Positions 52,161-60,763 of a DNA stretch of 64,000 nt are shown here, piece after piece (the first letter of the stretch is position 1; each line of letters opens with the position of its first letter). The stretch lies in assembly GCA_031548875.1 (NCBI GenBank), contig JAVBQQ010000006.1, forward strand, positions 11,454 to 75,453, read 5' to 3'. The notes under the pieces were generated by a model. The model saw only the letters and a program-made list of their open reading frames with translations, searched no databases and had not been told where the DNA came from. The position numbers and the translations under genes are program-made. This stretch comes from JAAYCI01 sp031548875. Lineage in GTDB: Bacteria; Bacillota; Clostridia; Oscillospirales; Ruminococcaceae.

Positions 52161-52340
52161 ATGGATACAAGACCTGTCACCATCCGGGAACTGCTGCTGG
52201 CCGCCGCGCGCGCCCAGCCGCTGGACGATGGAAACGCCCGCCACCTTTGGGGGCGCATCCAGGCAAAAAGGCATCCCTCCCGGCGCCCGGCCCGGCAACA
52301 GCACGGCACACCCACAGCGAAAGAGAGGAAACAGCGGTGA
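52161..52340 (+). CDS. Possible 59-aa upstream ORF overlapping the sigma factor start
   Basis: ATG at 52161 opens a frame MDTRPVTIRELLLAAARAQP and ends at 52340, with its stop overlapping the GTG start of the sigma factor (GTGA). GGAGG lies 9 nt upstream of the ATG region. The overlap would allow translational coupling. There is no family match I recognise and the basic second half is not typical of a folded protein, so it may be only a leader. Confidence 0.4.
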   Translation: MDTRPVTIRELLLAAARAQPLDDGNARHLWGRIQAKRHPSRRPARQQHGTPTAKERKQR

Positions 52341-54553
52341 AGGTTGAGTACGCAGTATTGGTAGCGGAGGCCCGCGAGGGCGACGAGCAGGCGATGGCAG
52401 CGCTGTACCGGGCCACTTACAACCTGGCCTACTACGTGGCGCTACAATTGGTAAAAAACAGGGAAGACGCCCTGGATGTGATGCAGGACGCCTACATCCG
52501 CGCATTCGGGCGACTGCGCACCTTGAAGGACCCCGCCCGTTTCGAGAGTTGGCTCTGCCGCATCGTGGCCAATACGGCCAAAAACCAGATCAAACGCAAA
52601 AAGCCCCTCCTGTTCGGGCAGCTGACGGACGAGGAGGGCGAAGCGGAGCCGGACTTTGAGGACGATACGCTCCGCTTTTCCCCCGAGGAACAGCTGGAAA
52701 CACAGGAAACGGCCCGCCATGTGCGCGAGATCGTGGACGAACTGAGCGACGAGCAGCGCATGGTCGTTTTGATGTATTATTTTGGAGACCAGAGCGTCGC
52801 CGAGATTGCGCGGGACCTCGGCTGTCCCGAAAACACGGTGAAAAGCCGCCTGAACTATGCGCGGCAGAAGATCAAACGCGGGGTACAGCGGCTGCGGGAG
52901 GAGGGCATTCCGCTGTATGGCGCGGCGCCACTGGCCTGGTTTGGCAGCGCGCTGGGCCAGGATGCGTACGCCGCCCACCTGCCCGCCGAGATCGCGCGTC
53001 CCCTCTTTTCGGACATCGCGGCGGAACTGTTGCCTGCCCTGGGCGCGGGCGCGGCAGGGGCGGGGGCAGCCGCCACTGCGGGCACAGCGGGCGCCGCCGG
53101 CATCAGCGGCAAGGTGGTGGCCGGCATCTCGGCGGGCGTGGTATTGCTGGGCGCCGTGGCGGGCATCGCCATCGGCACACAGATGTCCAAGCAACCGTCG
53201 TCCGTTCCCGTTTCGGCGCCGCAAAGCGTCTCGCAGAGCGCCGGGCAGGTGCAGGTATCTTCCACGCCCACGCCGGTACCCCAGCCCGCGCCGGAAGAGC
53301 CCGGCCTGTACGACACCGCCTGGCGCAAGATCTACTACGATGTGGCGGCGGCCAACCTGCGGGCGGGGGAGATGGTGGCGAGCCAGGTGCTGCTCTATTA
53401 TACTAGCGTGGGAGAACCGCTTATGTCCATCCGCTATGGCATACCCACAAGCTATACATACAATAATGAAACCTCCTATTACGCCAATACGGAAATGTGC
53501 AAGATGTGGAAGATTGAGAACGGTAAAGCTGTATTGGTGTTTGACCGCCCGCTTCCCATGGATGATATGTACTATGACCTTGGCGTCAATACACAAAGCG
53601 GGAACCCTGTATTGGAGGTCCGTCCATCCAGCAACGTGGCGACCACGTATGAAATCATTGACGGTACGCGCATGCCCCTATTTGAGATAGACTATAACAA
53701 CCAGGATGAGTACCAGCAGGGCGCCCTGTATACCTATGCCGACGACAAGCACTGGTCGCCAGAGGAGCAATGGACGCAGAAGCCTTTGAGCAAAATGCAC
53801 CTTTCTTCCTACGACGCCCTGTTGCCCTTGATGTCGCTCCGCTTTAGCCCCGACACAAACATTGCCCGGCAGCAGCTTTCTGATTATTTCCTCGGTAGTT
53901 ACACACCGTCGGTCCCCGATGAAGCGCCCGATTGGGTGGAATATTACCTCCAGACGATGCACTGCCAGTGGCTTTTTTCCTATTATCCAGGAGAGACAAA
54001 CAGTACCGCCCAGGATACGACAACCTCTCCCTATATCGCCCTGTACATGCCCGCAACGGCCAAAAGTGCCCCCATCCTCCGGTTCTTCAACGAAGGGGTG
54101 TCTATGGGCATCCTTGACGTTCGTTACGATAATGTCAACCTGCATGAATACGAGGTCATCTGGGAGGGTGGGACTGCCTACTATGCGGATGCGCAAGGGC
54201 AACTCGTCCGGGAGCACAGCTATGTTGGCGGGCACAGTTGGACACTTTGCACTTCCAATGGTGATGACCCTTTGTTCTTTGATACGGTTCCTCCCGGCGA
54301 CTCGACCTATTCTGCCCGCTCTGAATTTGACACCGCTACTTTTGACACGCAAGAGGACGCCATTGCTTGGGTGGAGGCACACCGTATCGCCTCTTTCGAG
54401 CGCCACGGCGTCACACCGCCGCTCACACCGTTGGAAGGAACAGAATACCTTCTTCCCCAAAATGCCACCTGGGCCGAACTGGAACCACTGCTCCTCGACG
54501 CCCTATGCACCCACGCGAAGGCCATCGGCCAGTGGGGCAGCGACGCCAACTAG
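52337..54553 (+). CDS. ECF-type sigma-70 factor fused to a TM helix and large extracellular domain
   Basis: A 738-aa protein starting with GTG (52337) after AGAGGAA. Residues about 15-90 are sigma region 2 (LVKNREDALDVMQDAYIRAF, RFESWLCRIVANTAKNQIKR); residues 125-185 are region 4 (QRMVVLMYYFGDQSVAEIAR, then CPENTVKSRLNYARQKIKRG). An Ala/Gly linker leads to a helix at about 259-281 (VVAGISAGVVLLGAVAGIAIG). The remaining ~450 residues are extracellular, Tyr/Asp/Pro-rich, with no family I recognise. No separate anti-sigma gene is adjacent, so the fused part likely holds the sigma region at the membrane until a signal releases it (inference). Confidence 0.88.
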   Translation: MKVEYAVLVAEAREGDEQAMAALYRATYNLAYYVALQLVKNREDALDVMQDAYIRAFGRLRTLKDPARFESWLCRIVANTAKNQIKRKKPLLFGQLTDEEGEAEPDFEDDTLRFSPEEQLETQETARHVREIVDELSDEQRMVVLMYYFGDQSVAEIARDLGCPENTVKSRLNYARQKIKRGVQRLREEGIPLYGAAPLAWFGSALGQDAYAAHLPAEIARPLFSDIAAELLPALGAGAAGAGAAATAGTAGAAGISGKVVAGISAGVVLLGAVAGIAIGTQMSKQPSSVPVSAPQSVSQSAGQVQVSSTPTPVPQPAPEEPGLYDTAWRKIYYDVAAANLRAGEMVASQVLLYYTSVGEPLMSIRYGIPTSYTYNNETSYYANTEMCKMWKIENGKAVLVFDRPLPMDDMYYDLGVNTQSGNPVLEVRPSSNVATTYEIIDGTRMPLFEIDYNNQDEYQQGALYTYADDKHWSPEEQWTQKPLSKMHLSSYDALLPLMSLRFSPDTNIARQQLSDYFLGSYTPSVPDEAPDWVEYYLQTMHCQWLFSYYPGETNSTAQDTTTSPYIALYMPATAKSAPILRFFNEGVSMGILDVRYDNVNLHEYEVIWEGGTAYYADAQGQLVREHSYVGGHSWTLCTSNGDDPLFFDTVPPGDSTYSARSEFDTATFDTQEDAIAWVEAHRIASFERHGVTPPLTPLEGTEYLLPQNATWAELEPLLLDALCTHAKAIGQWGSDAN

Positions 54554-54560
54554 ACACGGC

Positions 54561-54590
54561 TTGACAAACACCGACATGCGGGGGTACAAT
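54561..54590 (+). promoter_or_regulatory. Promoter of the small lipoprotein gene
   Basis: A perfect TTGACA (54561-54566) and TACAAT (54585-54590) are 18 bp apart. The position implies that the coding start lies downstream of about 54597, supporting the start at 54670 (or 54655) over the in-frame ATG at 54589. Confidence 0.75.
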
Positions 54591-54669
54591 GCAAAAACGC
54601 CCGGGCATCATCGTCTTTCGCGACGCTGTTCCCGGCCCCAAAACCCCGAAAAGGATGTCATCTGTTTTT

Positions 54670-55380
54670 ATGAAACGCGTTTTCGCTGGTTTGTGCATCA
54701 TGCTTGCCGCTTGCCTGCTTGTGGCCTTTACCGCCTGTTCCCAGGCGGGCGCCGCGCCGGCCTCCTCTTCCGCCCAGCCGCCTGCCCCGGCTGCCAGCGC
54801 CCCCGCCCAGAGCGGGCCCTCGGTGAAGGTCGTCCGTCCGGAGGGTGCGTCCTCTTCTTCCCAGCCCGATCCCTCCTCCCAGCCCACCTCTTCTTCCAAG
54901 CCCAAAGAGACGAAGCCGCCGCCCGCGCCTGTTCCCTATGAGGGCGGCACGGTACCCGCGGGCAACGCCCAGGCACTGGAGGGCGCGTGGCACTACTATG
55001 AGGACCCCGAGGCCCTGGCCGCAGGCGAAGCCACAACGGCCTTCCAGGTGCGCTTTTTTGGCGAGGCCACCAAACTCACCTTCAATTACGGCGAGTTCGG
55101 CTCCGCCATCGGCGTATATATGCTGGGCACCTATGCGGTGGCCGGCGACGGCACCGTCACCCTAACCGACGCCACATGGTCCGCCCAGGCGGACGAGACC
55201 GGCGCGCCGGGCGGCAGCGCCACCTTCGCGGCGGCCTGGCCCACAGACGGCAGCGACGGGCTGGTGCTTACGTTGCTGGCCTACCAAACCAGTACCGGGG
55301 AGGACATCGACGCGTTCGAGCGCATCTTCGGCGTGCCCATGCTGTACCAGAAGTACGGTGAGACGCAGATCGTATTCTGA
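54670..55380 (+). CDS. Putative lipoprotein of unknown function
   Basis: A 236-aa exported protein. MKRVFAGLCIMLAACLLVAF then TACSQAG is a lipoprotein leader with the modified Cys at residue 22. A low-complexity Ser/Pro/Ala spacer (about 25-90) follows, then a ~140-residue domain (GGTVPAGNAQALEGAWHYY ... FGEATKLTFNYGEFGSAIGV ... YQKYGETQIVF) that looks like a small beta-rich lipocalin/META-type fold, a guess from pattern only. It lies 116 bp after the sigma fusion, with its own promoter, and could be a target or partner. Confidence 0.72.
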   Translation: MKRVFAGLCIMLAACLLVAFTACSQAGAAPASSSAQPPAPAASAPAQSGPSVKVVRPEGASSSSQPDPSSQPTSSSKPKETKPPPAPVPYEGGTVPAGNAQALEGAWHYYEDPEALAAGEATTAFQVRFFGEATKLTFNYGEFGSAIGVYMLGTYAVAGDGTVTLTDATWSAQADETGAPGGSATFAAAWPTDGSDGLVLTLLAYQTSTGEDIDAFERIFGVPMLYQKYGETQIVF

Positions 55381-55416
55381 GGTACTTGCACAGGTATGCT
55401 TTGCTGGCATATACAC

Positions 55417-55448
55417 AGAGAGGGAGGCGATTGCCCCCCTCTCTTTTT
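55417..55448 (+). terminator. Terminator after the lipoprotein gene
   Basis: AGAGAGGG (55417-55424) pairs with CCCTCTCT (55437-55444), followed by TTTTC. The genes on either side converge. Confidence 0.8.
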
Positions 55449-55522
55449 CGTGCTTCCGGGGCAGTGTGGCCCCGGAGCGGCTGTTTTGCCGATGTCTCAC
55501 CAAGCAGGGAACAGCCACCGGA

Positions 55523-57112
55523 TCAATCGTCCAGCTCTGCGTACTGCCGCACCAGCTCCACAAACTCACCGCGCAGGCCGTAGGGATCTTCGCCGCGGCA
55601 TGCCCGCGCGTTTTGCAGCACGGCGCCCACGCTGCTGCCCCCCTTGTACTCCGAATCGGTGAGGATAAGCCCGAACTCCGCCACCGCCGCCGCGAAGCCA
55701 AACTCCCGCGAGGGCTCCTCGCGCAGCGCACCGGCGGGCACCGCCTGCTCGAACAGCGTGCTCTCGTCGCTTGTGGGTGCCTTGTAGCGGATCTTCACGT
55801 TCATAAAGTCCGTGCTGCCGGTGCTCTCGCTCTGCTGGTACCGCAGGCCGCTGTCGTCTTCCCCGGCGGCACCCGCCGGCACGATCTCATAAAAGGCCGT
55901 CACGCTGTGGCCGGCGCCCACGTCGCCCGCGTCCTTTTTGTCGTTGGCAAAGTCCTCGTTCTCCAGCCGGCGATTGTTGTAGCCGATCAGCCTGTACTGC
56001 GCCACCGTCTCGGGGTTGAACTCCACCTGGAACTTCAGGTCTTTCGCAATGGTGTACATGGTCGAGTCGAACTCGTCCACCAACACCTTGCGGGCCTCGT
56101 CCAGCGTGTCGATATAGGCGTAGTTGCCGTTGCCGCAGTCGGCGATGGTCTCCATGCGGTTGTCCTTCAGGTTGTACATGCCAAAGCCCAGCACGCTGAT
56201 GAACACCCCGCGTTCGCGTTCGCGCTCCACCATCTCCTGCAGCGCCTCTTCACTGCTGGGGCCCACGTTGAAGTCGCCGTCTGTGGCCAGGATGATGCGG
56301 TTGTTGCCGTCCTCGATGAAGTTCTTGTCCGCAAGGTCATAGGCCGTTTGCAGCCCCTTGGCCCCGGCCGTGGACCCGCCCGACTCCAGCGAATCGATGA
56401 GACGTGCCAACTTGCGGTGCTGGTCTCCACGGATGGAATCGGCCACCACCCGCTCGTTGCCCGCGTAGGTGACGATGGACACGACGTCATTGCGCCCCAG
56501 CTTGTCCAGCATCAGCTTGAAGGACTTTTGCAGCAGCGGCAGCTTGTTCTCGTCGCTCATCGAGCCGGATACATCCAACAGGAAGACGATGTTGTTCGCC
56601 ATGTCGCCGCTGTTTTCCAGTTCCGCGCCCTGCACGCCCACCATGGCCAGCAGGTGGGCACTGTTCCAGGGACAAGCGGCCAGCTCGGTGCTCACGGTGA
56701 AGGGATGCTCTGCGCCGGAGGCGGGGCGGGGATAGTCGTAGTCAAAGTAGTTCACCAGCTCCTCGATGCGCACGCCCTCCGGCTTCTGCCCCGCGGTTAT
56801 GAAACGGCGCATGTTGCTGTACGAGGCGGTGTCCACATCGGACGAGAAGGTGGAAAGCGGGCTTGTCATGACATCTTTGAAAGGCGTTTCGGGCGAATGG
56901 TCATACTCTTCCTCCGGCTCGATCTCCTCATAGCGCCACTCTTCGCCAGGCGCTGCCCCCTCTTCGCCGTACCAGCCCTCGGCGCTGTAGTCGCCCGCCG
57001 CCGTGCTGTTCGCCGCGCCCGTGGGGGCGGTCTGGTACCCGCCCGAGGCCGAGCATCCGGCCAGACCGGCCAACATCAAAAGAGACATTGCCATGCATAA
57101 GAACTTTTTCAC
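55523..57112 (-). CDS. Von Willebrand factor A domain lipoprotein, YfbK type
   Basis: A 529-aa lipoprotein; MKKFLCMAMSLLMLAGLAGC sets the lipobox with Cys20. After a spacer comes the YfbK N-terminal region (TFSSDVDTASYSNMRRFITA, GVRIEELVNYFDYDYPRP). The vWA domain (about 175-345) has the MIDAS motif DVSGSMSDENKL, the Thr-like AGGSTAGAKG-type SGGSTAGAKGL and ATDGDFNVG. The C-terminal DUF3520 region ends the protein. These surface proteins probably bind ligands through a metal site; the role is unknown. Confidence 0.9.
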   Translation of the reverse strand: MKKFLCMAMSLLMLAGLAGCSASGGYQTAPTGAANSTAAGDYSAEGWYGEEGAAPGEEWRYEEIEPEEEYDHSPETPFKDVMTSPLSTFSSDVDTASYSNMRRFITAGQKPEGVRIEELVNYFDYDYPRPASGAEHPFTVSTELAACPWNSAHLLAMVGVQGAELENSGDMANNIVFLLDVSGSMSDENKLPLLQKSFKLMLDKLGRNDVVSIVTYAGNERVVADSIRGDQHRKLARLIDSLESGGSTAGAKGLQTAYDLADKNFIEDGNNRIILATDGDFNVGPSSEEALQEMVERERERGVFISVLGFGMYNLKDNRMETIADCGNGNYAYIDTLDEARKVLVDEFDSTMYTIAKDLKFQVEFNPETVAQYRLIGYNNRRLENEDFANDKKDAGDVGAGHSVTAFYEIVPAGAAGEDDSGLRYQQSESTGSTDFMNVKIRYKAPTSDESTLFEQAVPAGALREEPSREFGFAAAVAEFGLILTDSEYKGGSSVGAVLQNARACRGEDPYGLRGEFVELVRQYAELDD

Positions 57113-57295
57113 CTGTCACTCCTCCTGTTCGATGCGCGCCCCCAGCCCTGCGCTTTCGTTGCCCACAGTATACCAGCCACCAACCGCTGCGGCGATAACG
57201 CCGGCATGACAGTTCGGTGAAAAGAATCTGACACGGAGACGGGAAAAAGATGACAAAAATGTTTTTTTTCCTCCCCCGCCCAGCTTGAGCAGGCG

Positions 57296-57321
57296 CAAAA
57301 AAGCCGCTGCATCGCAGCGGC
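57296..57321 (-). terminator. Terminator after gdhA
   Basis: GCCGCTGC (57303-57310) and GCAGCGGC (57314-57321) form a perfect stem with an ATC loop; on the minus strand it is followed by TTTTTTG, on the plus strand by TTTTCC. Confidence 0.88.
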
Positions 57322-57401
57322 TTTTCCTCTTGGCCGGGGAAGCGTGGTTTGTAACCCATCCGCGCCCCATCGTCATCTTTTTGCAATGCCCTGTTTTCCG
57401 G

Positions 57402-58751
57402 TCAGTAGCTCACGCCCTGGGCGATCATCGCCTCAGCCACCTTCTCGAAACCGGCGATGTTAGCCCCGGCCATCAGGTTGCCCTTCACGCCGTAGCGCTC
57501 GGCGGCGCCCAGGCTGGCATGCACGATGCTCTTCATGATGCCCTGCAGTCGCGCGTCCACCTCGTCGAACGTCCAAGACAGGCGCAGCGAGTTCTGGCTC
57601 ATCTCAAGGCCACTGGTGGCAACGCCGCCCGCGTTGGACGCCTTGCCCGGGCCGTACATGACGCCGCTGTTTTGCAGCAGTTCGATGGCCTCCGGTGTGC
57701 AGGGCATGTTGGCCCCCTCGGCCACCACCTTGCAGCCATTCTGCACAAGCGCCTTCGCGTCGTCCACGTCCAGTTCGTTCTGGGTGGCACAGGGCAGCGC
57801 GATGTCGCAGGGGGCGCTCCACACGCCGCGGCCCTCGTGATACTCCGCGTCCCGTTCTTTTGTATACTCCGCAAGGCGTCCCCGGCGCACCAGCTTTATC
57901 TCTTTCACAAGATCCAGGTCGATGCCGTTCTTGTCGTGCACCCAGCCGGTCGAATCGCTGAGCGTGACCACCTTGCCGCCCAGCTGGGTGGCCTTTTCGG
58001 TGGCGAAGATGGCAACATTTCCGCTGCCGGACACAGCCACCGTCTTGCCCGCAAAGCCGTCGTCCTGCTCGATCTTCATCGCTTCGTCCACATAGTAGCA
58101 CAGGCCATAGCCGGTGGCCTCGGTGCGGGCCAGGCTGCCGCCGTAGGTCAGGCCCTTGCCGGTGAGCACGCCCACCACCTCGTTCTGCAGCCGCTTGTAC
58201 TGGCCGAACATGTATCCGATCTCCCGCGCACCCACGCCGATGTCGCCGGCGGGCACGTCGGTGAACTGGCCGATGTGCTTGGCAAGCTCGGTCATGAAGC
58301 TCTGGCAGAAGCGCATCACCTCGCCGTCGCTCTTGCCCTTGGGGTCAAAGTCGCTGCCGCCCTTGCCGCCGCCCATGGGCAGCGTGGTCAGGCTGTTCTT
58401 GAATACCTGCTCAAAGCCCAGGAACTTTATCACTGAGGCGTTGACGGTGGGATGGAAGCGGATGCCGCCCTTGTACGGCCCGATGGCGGAGTTGAACTGC
58501 ACGCGGAACCCCCGGTTCACCTGCACCATTCCCGCGTCGTCCACCCATGCCACGCGGAACTGGATGAAACGCTCCGGCTCCACGATGCGCTCCAGAATGC
58601 CATGCTTCTCGATGGCCGGGTTCTTCTCGGTCACAGCCTCCAGGCTCTCCAGCACCTCGCGCATCGCCTGCAAAAACTCTGTCTCTCCCCCGTTGCGCTT
58701 CTCAGCCCCGGCATACACGCGGCCCACATAGTCGGTTTTGAACATCTCCAT
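57402..58751 (-). CDS. gdhA: Glutamate dehydrogenase (NADP-type, 450-aa class)
   Basis: A 449-aa enzyme for 2-oxoglutarate amination. Substrate and catalytic sites are seen in NSAIGPYKGGIRFHPTVN, PMGGGKGGSDFDPKGKSD (catalytic Lys) and PAGDIGVGAREIGYMFG; the nucleotide domain has AVSGSGNVAIFATEKA. Start 58751 follows GAGAGGGGCA. Its own promoter lies about 50 bp upstream. Such enzymes dominate nitrogen assimilation in gut Clostridia. Confidence 0.96.
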   Translation of the reverse strand: MEMFKTDYVGRVYAGAEKRNGGETEFLQAMREVLESLEAVTEKNPAIEKHGILERIVEPERFIQFRVAWVDDAGMVQVNRGFRVQFNSAIGPYKGGIRFHPTVNASVIKFLGFEQVFKNSLTTLPMGGGKGGSDFDPKGKSDGEVMRFCQSFMTELAKHIGQFTDVPAGDIGVGAREIGYMFGQYKRLQNEVVGVLTGKGLTYGGSLARTEATGYGLCYYVDEAMKIEQDDGFAGKTVAVSGSGNVAIFATEKATQLGGKVVTLSDSTGWVHDKNGIDLDLVKEIKLVRRGRLAEYTKERDAEYHEGRGVWSAPCDIALPCATQNELDVDDAKALVQNGCKVVAEGANMPCTPEAIELLQNSGVMYGPGKASNAGGVATSGLEMSQNSLRLSWTFDEVDARLQGIMKSIVHASLGAAERYGVKGNLMAGANIAGFEKVAEAMIAQGVSY

Positions 58752-58796
58752 TGCCCCTCTCTTTTGGCTTGCCGGCCGGCGGCCGGCCCATGTTTT

Positions 58797-58825
58797 ATTA
58801 TAATCCGTCCACAAGCTGTCCGCAA
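58797..58825 (-). promoter_or_regulatory. Promoter of gdhA
   Basis: Minus-strand TTGCGG (58825-58820) and a perfect TATAAT (58802-58797) are 17 bp apart. Confidence 0.72.
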
Positions 58826-58983
58826 GAAAAAATCTGTTCTTTTTTGCAGATCGGTGTTCACTTGGAAAAATTTAACATTTTTACAAATTATTTTTTCGTT
58901 TGCAGCCGTCACGAAATAAACGACCTTTCACAACTGTTTTCTCATCAAGGACAGATTTTCCCGGAAACTTGCGTCTGCTTGCC

Positions 58984-59007
58984 CAAAAGTGCGCCGCGCG
59001 GTATAAT
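58984..59007 (+). promoter_or_regulatory. -10 element and probable promoter of rnpB
   Basis: A perfect TATAAT at 59002-59007 lies 7 bp before the first paired base of the RNA. TTGCCC just upstream (ending at 58984, 17-bp spacer) is a fair -35. Confidence 0.75.
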
Positions 59008-59013
59008 GGTAAA

Positions 59014-59421
59014 GCGAGTAAACCATACGGCAGCTTGCAGTGTGGGCTGACGCCCAACTGGTGTGGGCTTGCGCCCAACTGCAAGAGGAAAGTCCGGGCT
59101 TCACAAGGGAACGGTAGCTGCTAACGGCAGCCGGGGGCGACCCCAGGGAAAGTGCAACAGAAATAGACCGCCGAACGGGGTGGCAGCTTTGGCTGTGCCT
59201 GCGTGGCAAGGCTGGAAAGGTGTGGTAAGAGCGCACCGGCGCACTGGCAACTTTGCGCGTCACTGTAAACCCTACCGGAAGCAACTCTTGGGGCAGTCTT
59301 CACGCTCACGCGTGAACGGCAGCGTTCCCTGCGCGCCCCATCGCGAGGCTGGAGCCGTGCGGCGACGTGCGGCCAAGATAGATTGTCGTTTAATACAGAA
59401 CCCGGCTTACGGTTTGCTCGC
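59014..59421 (+). ncRNA. rnpB: RNase P RNA, class A
   Basis: The ~408-nt catalytic RNA that matures tRNA 5' ends. The ends pair as P1 (GCGAGTAAACC with GGTTTGCTCGC). Universal blocks are visible: GAGGAAAGTCCGGGC near the 5' end, ACAGAAATAGACCGCC, GGTAAGAGCGCACC, and the 3' block AAGATAGATTGTCG and TACAGAACCCGGCTTACGG, which closes P4. P3 contains a tandem duplication of a 21-nt hairpin (59040-59081). No strong intrinsic terminator follows directly. Confidence 0.96.
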
Positions 59422-59465
59422 ATTTTAAAAAAACCGCGGGGCCGTCTCAGAAAGCGAGGAGTTGG

Positions 59466-60725
59466 ATGAAAAGCAACTACCAAAAGCGGATGCAAGAGCA
59501 AGAGAACGGGCAGGTGCAGGACGGGCAGGGTGAACAGGAGGGGCGCGCTGACTCCACTGCCACATACTCTTATCAAATTGGCGCCGACCCCTTTGTCGCG
59601 TCATTCACCTGCACCCTGCCGAACGATACGGAGCTCACAGAAAAGCACCGCTTTGGCAAGCAGCCGCAAACCTGCCAGATCTGCGGCTCTTCGGGCGACT
59701 TTGAGACCTACAATGTTCTCGAGATGTTCATGGGCACCAAAGAGCCCTTCCGCTATTTCGCCTGCCCCGTCTGCGAGTGCCTGCAGATCGAGACGATCCC
59801 CGACAATCTGGGCGATTATTACGCTTCCAGCTACTACAGCTATGCGCTGCCCGACGTGAGCCCCCCTTCGCCGGACGTCCTTCCCATTGAGGAATCGGTG
59901 CTGGACGTGGGCTGCGGCAGCGGCGCATTCCTGTGCGAACTTGCGCAGCAGGGGTACAAACACCTGTTCGGCTGCGACCCCTTCATCGAAAAAGACCTGC
60001 ATTACCCCAACGGCGTCACGATCTACAAGCGCTCCACCCACGAGATGGAGGGCCAATACGACCGCATCTACCTCAACGATTCCTTCGAGCATGTCACCGA
60101 CCCGCTCCCCACCCTGCAAAAGGTCCGCGACCTCCTCCGCCCGGGGGGCTTGTGCATCATCAAGGCGCCGCTGTTCCCAAACCATGTGTTCAAGGCATAT
60201 GAATCGTTCTGGTACGAGATCGACGCGCCGCGCCACCTGTATATCCCCTCGCAGAAAAGCATCGCATACCTTGCGTCCCAGTGCGGCATGGTAGTGGCTT
60301 CCTGCGTGCAGGTGGGCAACGCGCTGGCCTATCCCGTCAGCCGCATGTACCAGATGGGTGTCCCCTACTTTATAGACCGCGCCAATTCCGCCACCGGCCT
60401 GTTCACCCCACAACAGCTGCAAGACATGGCCACCCTCAACATCATCTCCCTCATGACGAACAATGCGGAACATGCCACCTTCACGCTCTGCCATGGCCCC
60501 GGCCCGCGCATAGACAGCGCCGACACCCTGCAGCGCATCCTGGACCTGAACGGCACGATGGACATGGCCCTCGAGCACCTCGTGGGCGCCGCCGAGGGCG
60601 GGACGCTGCAACAAAACGCCTACCTGCTGGAAGACCTTCTGCTTGCCAACGCCGGCATCCGCATGGCGCTGAGCGGCGAGGGAGCGCCGGATATGGCGCA
60701 GGACCCGGATCCTTCACAGGCATAG
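59466..60725 (+). CDS. Class I SAM methyltransferase with zinc-finger-like N-terminus
   Basis: A 419-aa protein; GAGGAG precedes the ATG. Two CxxC pairs (CQICGSSGDF and CPVCECLQIE, residues about 70-105) look like a zinc ribbon as in sugar C-methyltransferases. Motif I is VLDVGCGSGAFLCELAQQG (about 145); DSFEHVTDPLPTLQKVRDLL and PGGLCIIKAP continue the Methyltransf_23 fold. It lies 39 bp before a giant glycosyltransferase, so it probably methylates a sugar or glycan. With the likely flagellin gene nearby, flagellin glycan is a candidate substrate (inference). Confidence 0.87.
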   Translation: MKSNYQKRMQEQENGQVQDGQGEQEGRADSTATYSYQIGADPFVASFTCTLPNDTELTEKHRFGKQPQTCQICGSSGDFETYNVLEMFMGTKEPFRYFACPVCECLQIETIPDNLGDYYASSYYSYALPDVSPPSPDVLPIEESVLDVGCGSGAFLCELAQQGYKHLFGCDPFIEKDLHYPNGVTIYKRSTHEMEGQYDRIYLNDSFEHVTDPLPTLQKVRDLLRPGGLCIIKAPLFPNHVFKAYESFWYEIDAPRHLYIPSQKSIAYLASQCGMVVASCVQVGNALAYPVSRMYQMGVPYFIDRANSATGLFTPQQLQDMATLNIISLMTNNAEHATFTLCHGPGPRIDSADTLQRILDLNGTMDMALEHLVGAAEGGTLQQNAYLLEDLLLANAGIRMALSGEGAPDMAQDPDPSQA

Positions 60726-60763
60726 GCCTGCCCCACAACAACCGTCCGGCGAAAGGAGCCAGC

